Assembly (NCBI GenBank): GCA_913052475.1
Contig: CAJXEJ010000001.1
Coordinates: 60,751-124,750 of the forward strand
Direction: 5' to 3'
DNA: 64,000 nucleotides
Source: an uncultured Dehalococcoidia bacterium
GTDB lineage: Bacteria; Chloroflexota; Dehalococcoidia; Lucifugimonadales; Lucifugimonadaceae
The translations under genes were made by a program, and so were the position numbers. The stretch's first letter is position 1. Each line of letters begins with the position of its first letter. Positions 62,876 to 64,000 of the stretch are shown one piece after another. The notes beneath the pieces are model-generated. The model was not told the origin of the DNA. It did no database searches and saw only the letters and a list, made by a program, of their open reading frames with translations.

Positions 62876-64000
62876 CTACGGAATCGCCTGCCCTGCTAGA
62901 ACGCCGGTTACCGCTTCGTTTTCAACAGCGAATTTGCCGTTTACGAGAACGAACGGCACGCCTTCGGGGTGCATCTTGGGATCTTCGAACGAAGATCGGT
63001 CGATCACGTTTTGTTCGTCGAAAATCACCAGATCGGCGAATTTTCCTTTTGCAATGACTCCGCGGTCGGCGAGACCGAAGCGCTTTGCCGGATTCTGAGT
63101 CATTCGCTGAACGACCTGCTCGACCGGGTAGTTGTGGCGACGGCGAAGGCGTCCGAGCATTCGAACGAAGCAGCCGTAGGCACGTGGATGCGGCATGCCG
63201 CCGACTGGTATTGAGTCGGAGCCAACCATGTAGTCGGGTCGCGCCATCAGTTGCATCACGTCTTCCTCGACCTGACGCCACTGTCGAACGTTGCCAGGGG
63301 GTGCGACACGCATGCCGCACGCGAGCGATGTTTCGGCCATCATTCGAGTCATCATTTCCTGCACCGTGATACCCCACTCTTTTGCAACGTCTTCGAACAT
63401 CCATCCTTCGTAATCATTCTCACCGCCTGCGCCAATGTGGGTCCAGACGTTGCCTTCGGGCGGTGTGTAGGAAATTTCGCTCATCCTGTCGATGAGTTCG
63501 GCTCGTTTGTCTTCGTCATTGAGGATTTTGAGCATTTCTTCCGGGCCACCCTCGTGGAAGTAGCCGGGGAAGAACGCCTGCGGGAACGACGATCCGACCG
63601 GGTACGGGTACGTTTCGAGCGTGATATCGACGCCCTCTGACTTTGCCTTGTCGATCGGCTCCATCAGCTCATCGATGTTGCCGGCTGAGTTGACGAAAGT
63701 GCGGTAGTGCTCGAAGTGGAGTTTCGTGCCGGTGCGCCGGGCGACTTCGATTGCTTCCGGTACGCCGCCGCCCCCGAACGCGCGATCGCCGTTGTGGTTG
63801 CGAAGGTGGATCGACATCGGCTTGTCGCACTCTCCAGTAACTTCCATAAGGGCGCAAAGTTCATCAGTGTCGGACCAGCTGTTAGGGTAGTACGAAAGCC
63901 CGGTGGCGAATCCGGCCGCACCCTGTTCGAGCGACTCTTGAAGCAATTTTTTGGCAGCTTCGAGTTTGTCGCCAGTGAGTGGCACATCGTTCATGCCAGC
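62876..64000 (-). CDS. D-aminoacylase/N-acyl-D-amino-acid deacylase-type amidohydrolase, partial
   Basis: The minus strand is open to the right edge, so the N-terminus is missing. ESLEQGAAGFATGLSYYPNS is the carboxylated-residue/substrate loop region, KLHFEHYRTFVNSAGN and VDITLETYPYPVGSSF follow, and YMVGSDSIPVGGMPHPRAYG carries the catalytic Asp. PAKRFGLADRGVIAKGKFADLVIFD is the typical C-terminal tail. The family deacylates N-acyl-D-amino acids or hydrolyses related amides and cyclic imides. Confidence 0.88.
   Translation of the reverse strand, partial: AGMNDVPLTGDKLEAAKKLLQESLEQGAAGFATGLSYYPNSWSDTDELCALMEVTGECDKPMSIHLRNHNGDRAFGGGGVPEAIEVARRTGTKLHFEHYRTFVNSAGNIDELMEPIDKAKSEGVDITLETYPYPVGSSFPQAFFPGYFHEGGPEEMLKILNDEDKRAELIDRMSEISYTPPEGNVWTHIGAGGENDYEGWMFEDVAKEWGITVQEMMTRMMAETSLACGMRVAPPGNVRQWRQVEEDVMQLMARPDYMVGSDSIPVGGMPHPRAYGCFVRMLGRLRRRHNYPVEQVVQRMTQNPAKRFGLADRGVIAKGKFADLVIFDEQNVIDRSSFEDPKMHPEGVPFVLVNGKFAVENEAVTGVLAGQAIP

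Noticed and set aside
1-64000. tRNA, rRNA and CRISPR arrays
   Set aside because: No T-arm/acceptor pairs, rRNA stretches or regularly spaced direct repeats were found by eye; the repeats seen are dispersed palindromes, not arrays.

Overview
The window (64 kb, moderately GC-rich) looks like chromosomal DNA of a free-living heterotrophic bacterium. Two enolase-superfamily paralogues, CoA transferases, several Gfo/Idh/MocA and SDR oxidoreductases, dimeric alpha/beta-barrel proteins and probable selenoproteins fit a Chloroflexota of the SAR202/Dehalococcoidia type. That placement is inference from gene content; no rRNA is present to test it.

Layout. 1-5.5 kb: partial MFS transporter, GYD-domain protein, SDR oxidoreductase, aldo/keto reductase, class III aminotransferase. 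6-15.4 kb: small membrane protein, histidine-kinase remnant, lpdA, cupin, a threonine aldolase broken by two frameshifts, TPR and VOC proteins, a lactonase-like amidohydrolase, a decayed reductase, a UGA-containing UGSC selenoprotein with its conserved partner, and two L-rhamnose mutarotases. 15.5-19.7 kb: VanZ, a small unknown protein, ybeY, dnaX, ybaB and recR. 19.7-23.2 kb: a decayed island with an intact two-repeat lipoprotein, a broken paralogue of it and a broken GNAT gene. 23.4-31 kb: sulfatase, recO, uvrA, MFS transporter, thioesterase. 31.6-38.8 kb: two enolase-superfamily genes, an unknown conserved protein with a strong terminator, a GDPD phosphodiesterase, both subunits of a CoA transferase, and a second UGA-containing gene of the GrdB/PrdB family. 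39-50.3 kb: ffh, NIPSNAP-like protein, fmt, dnaA, an AT-rich candidate origin, obgE, nadD, pyrE, gyrB, DUF1294. 50.4-56.2 kb: E1 alpha, E1 beta, a HAD hydrolase, E2 and an AcoX-like protein, i.e. a 2-oxoacid or acetoin dehydrogenase locus. 56.3-64 kb: two MocA oxidoreductases, a methyltransferase, a flavoprotein with a DUF302 neighbour, a VOC protein and a partial D-aminoacylase-type amidohydrolase.

How the genes work together. The aldo/keto reductase, the lactonase-like amidohydrolase, the mutarotases, the acid-sugar-dehydratase-like enolase paralogues, the sulfatase and the MocA/SDR dehydrogenases could together oxidise deoxy sugars such as fucose or rhamnose without phosphorylation (inference). 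The CoA transferase and the 2-oxoacid/acetoin dehydrogenase, with lpdA as possible E3, would pass carbon to acyl-CoA.

The most interesting observation is two genes with an in-frame UGA at the family's Sec position. In each, 10-11 nt after the UGA, there is a perfect 5-bp hairpin with a 9-nt loop, as expected of bacterial SECIS elements. Also notable are a DnaX that has lost all four zinc cysteines, a family of dispersed intergenic palindromes, and many genes broken by single-base shifts, which could be real decay or assembly error.
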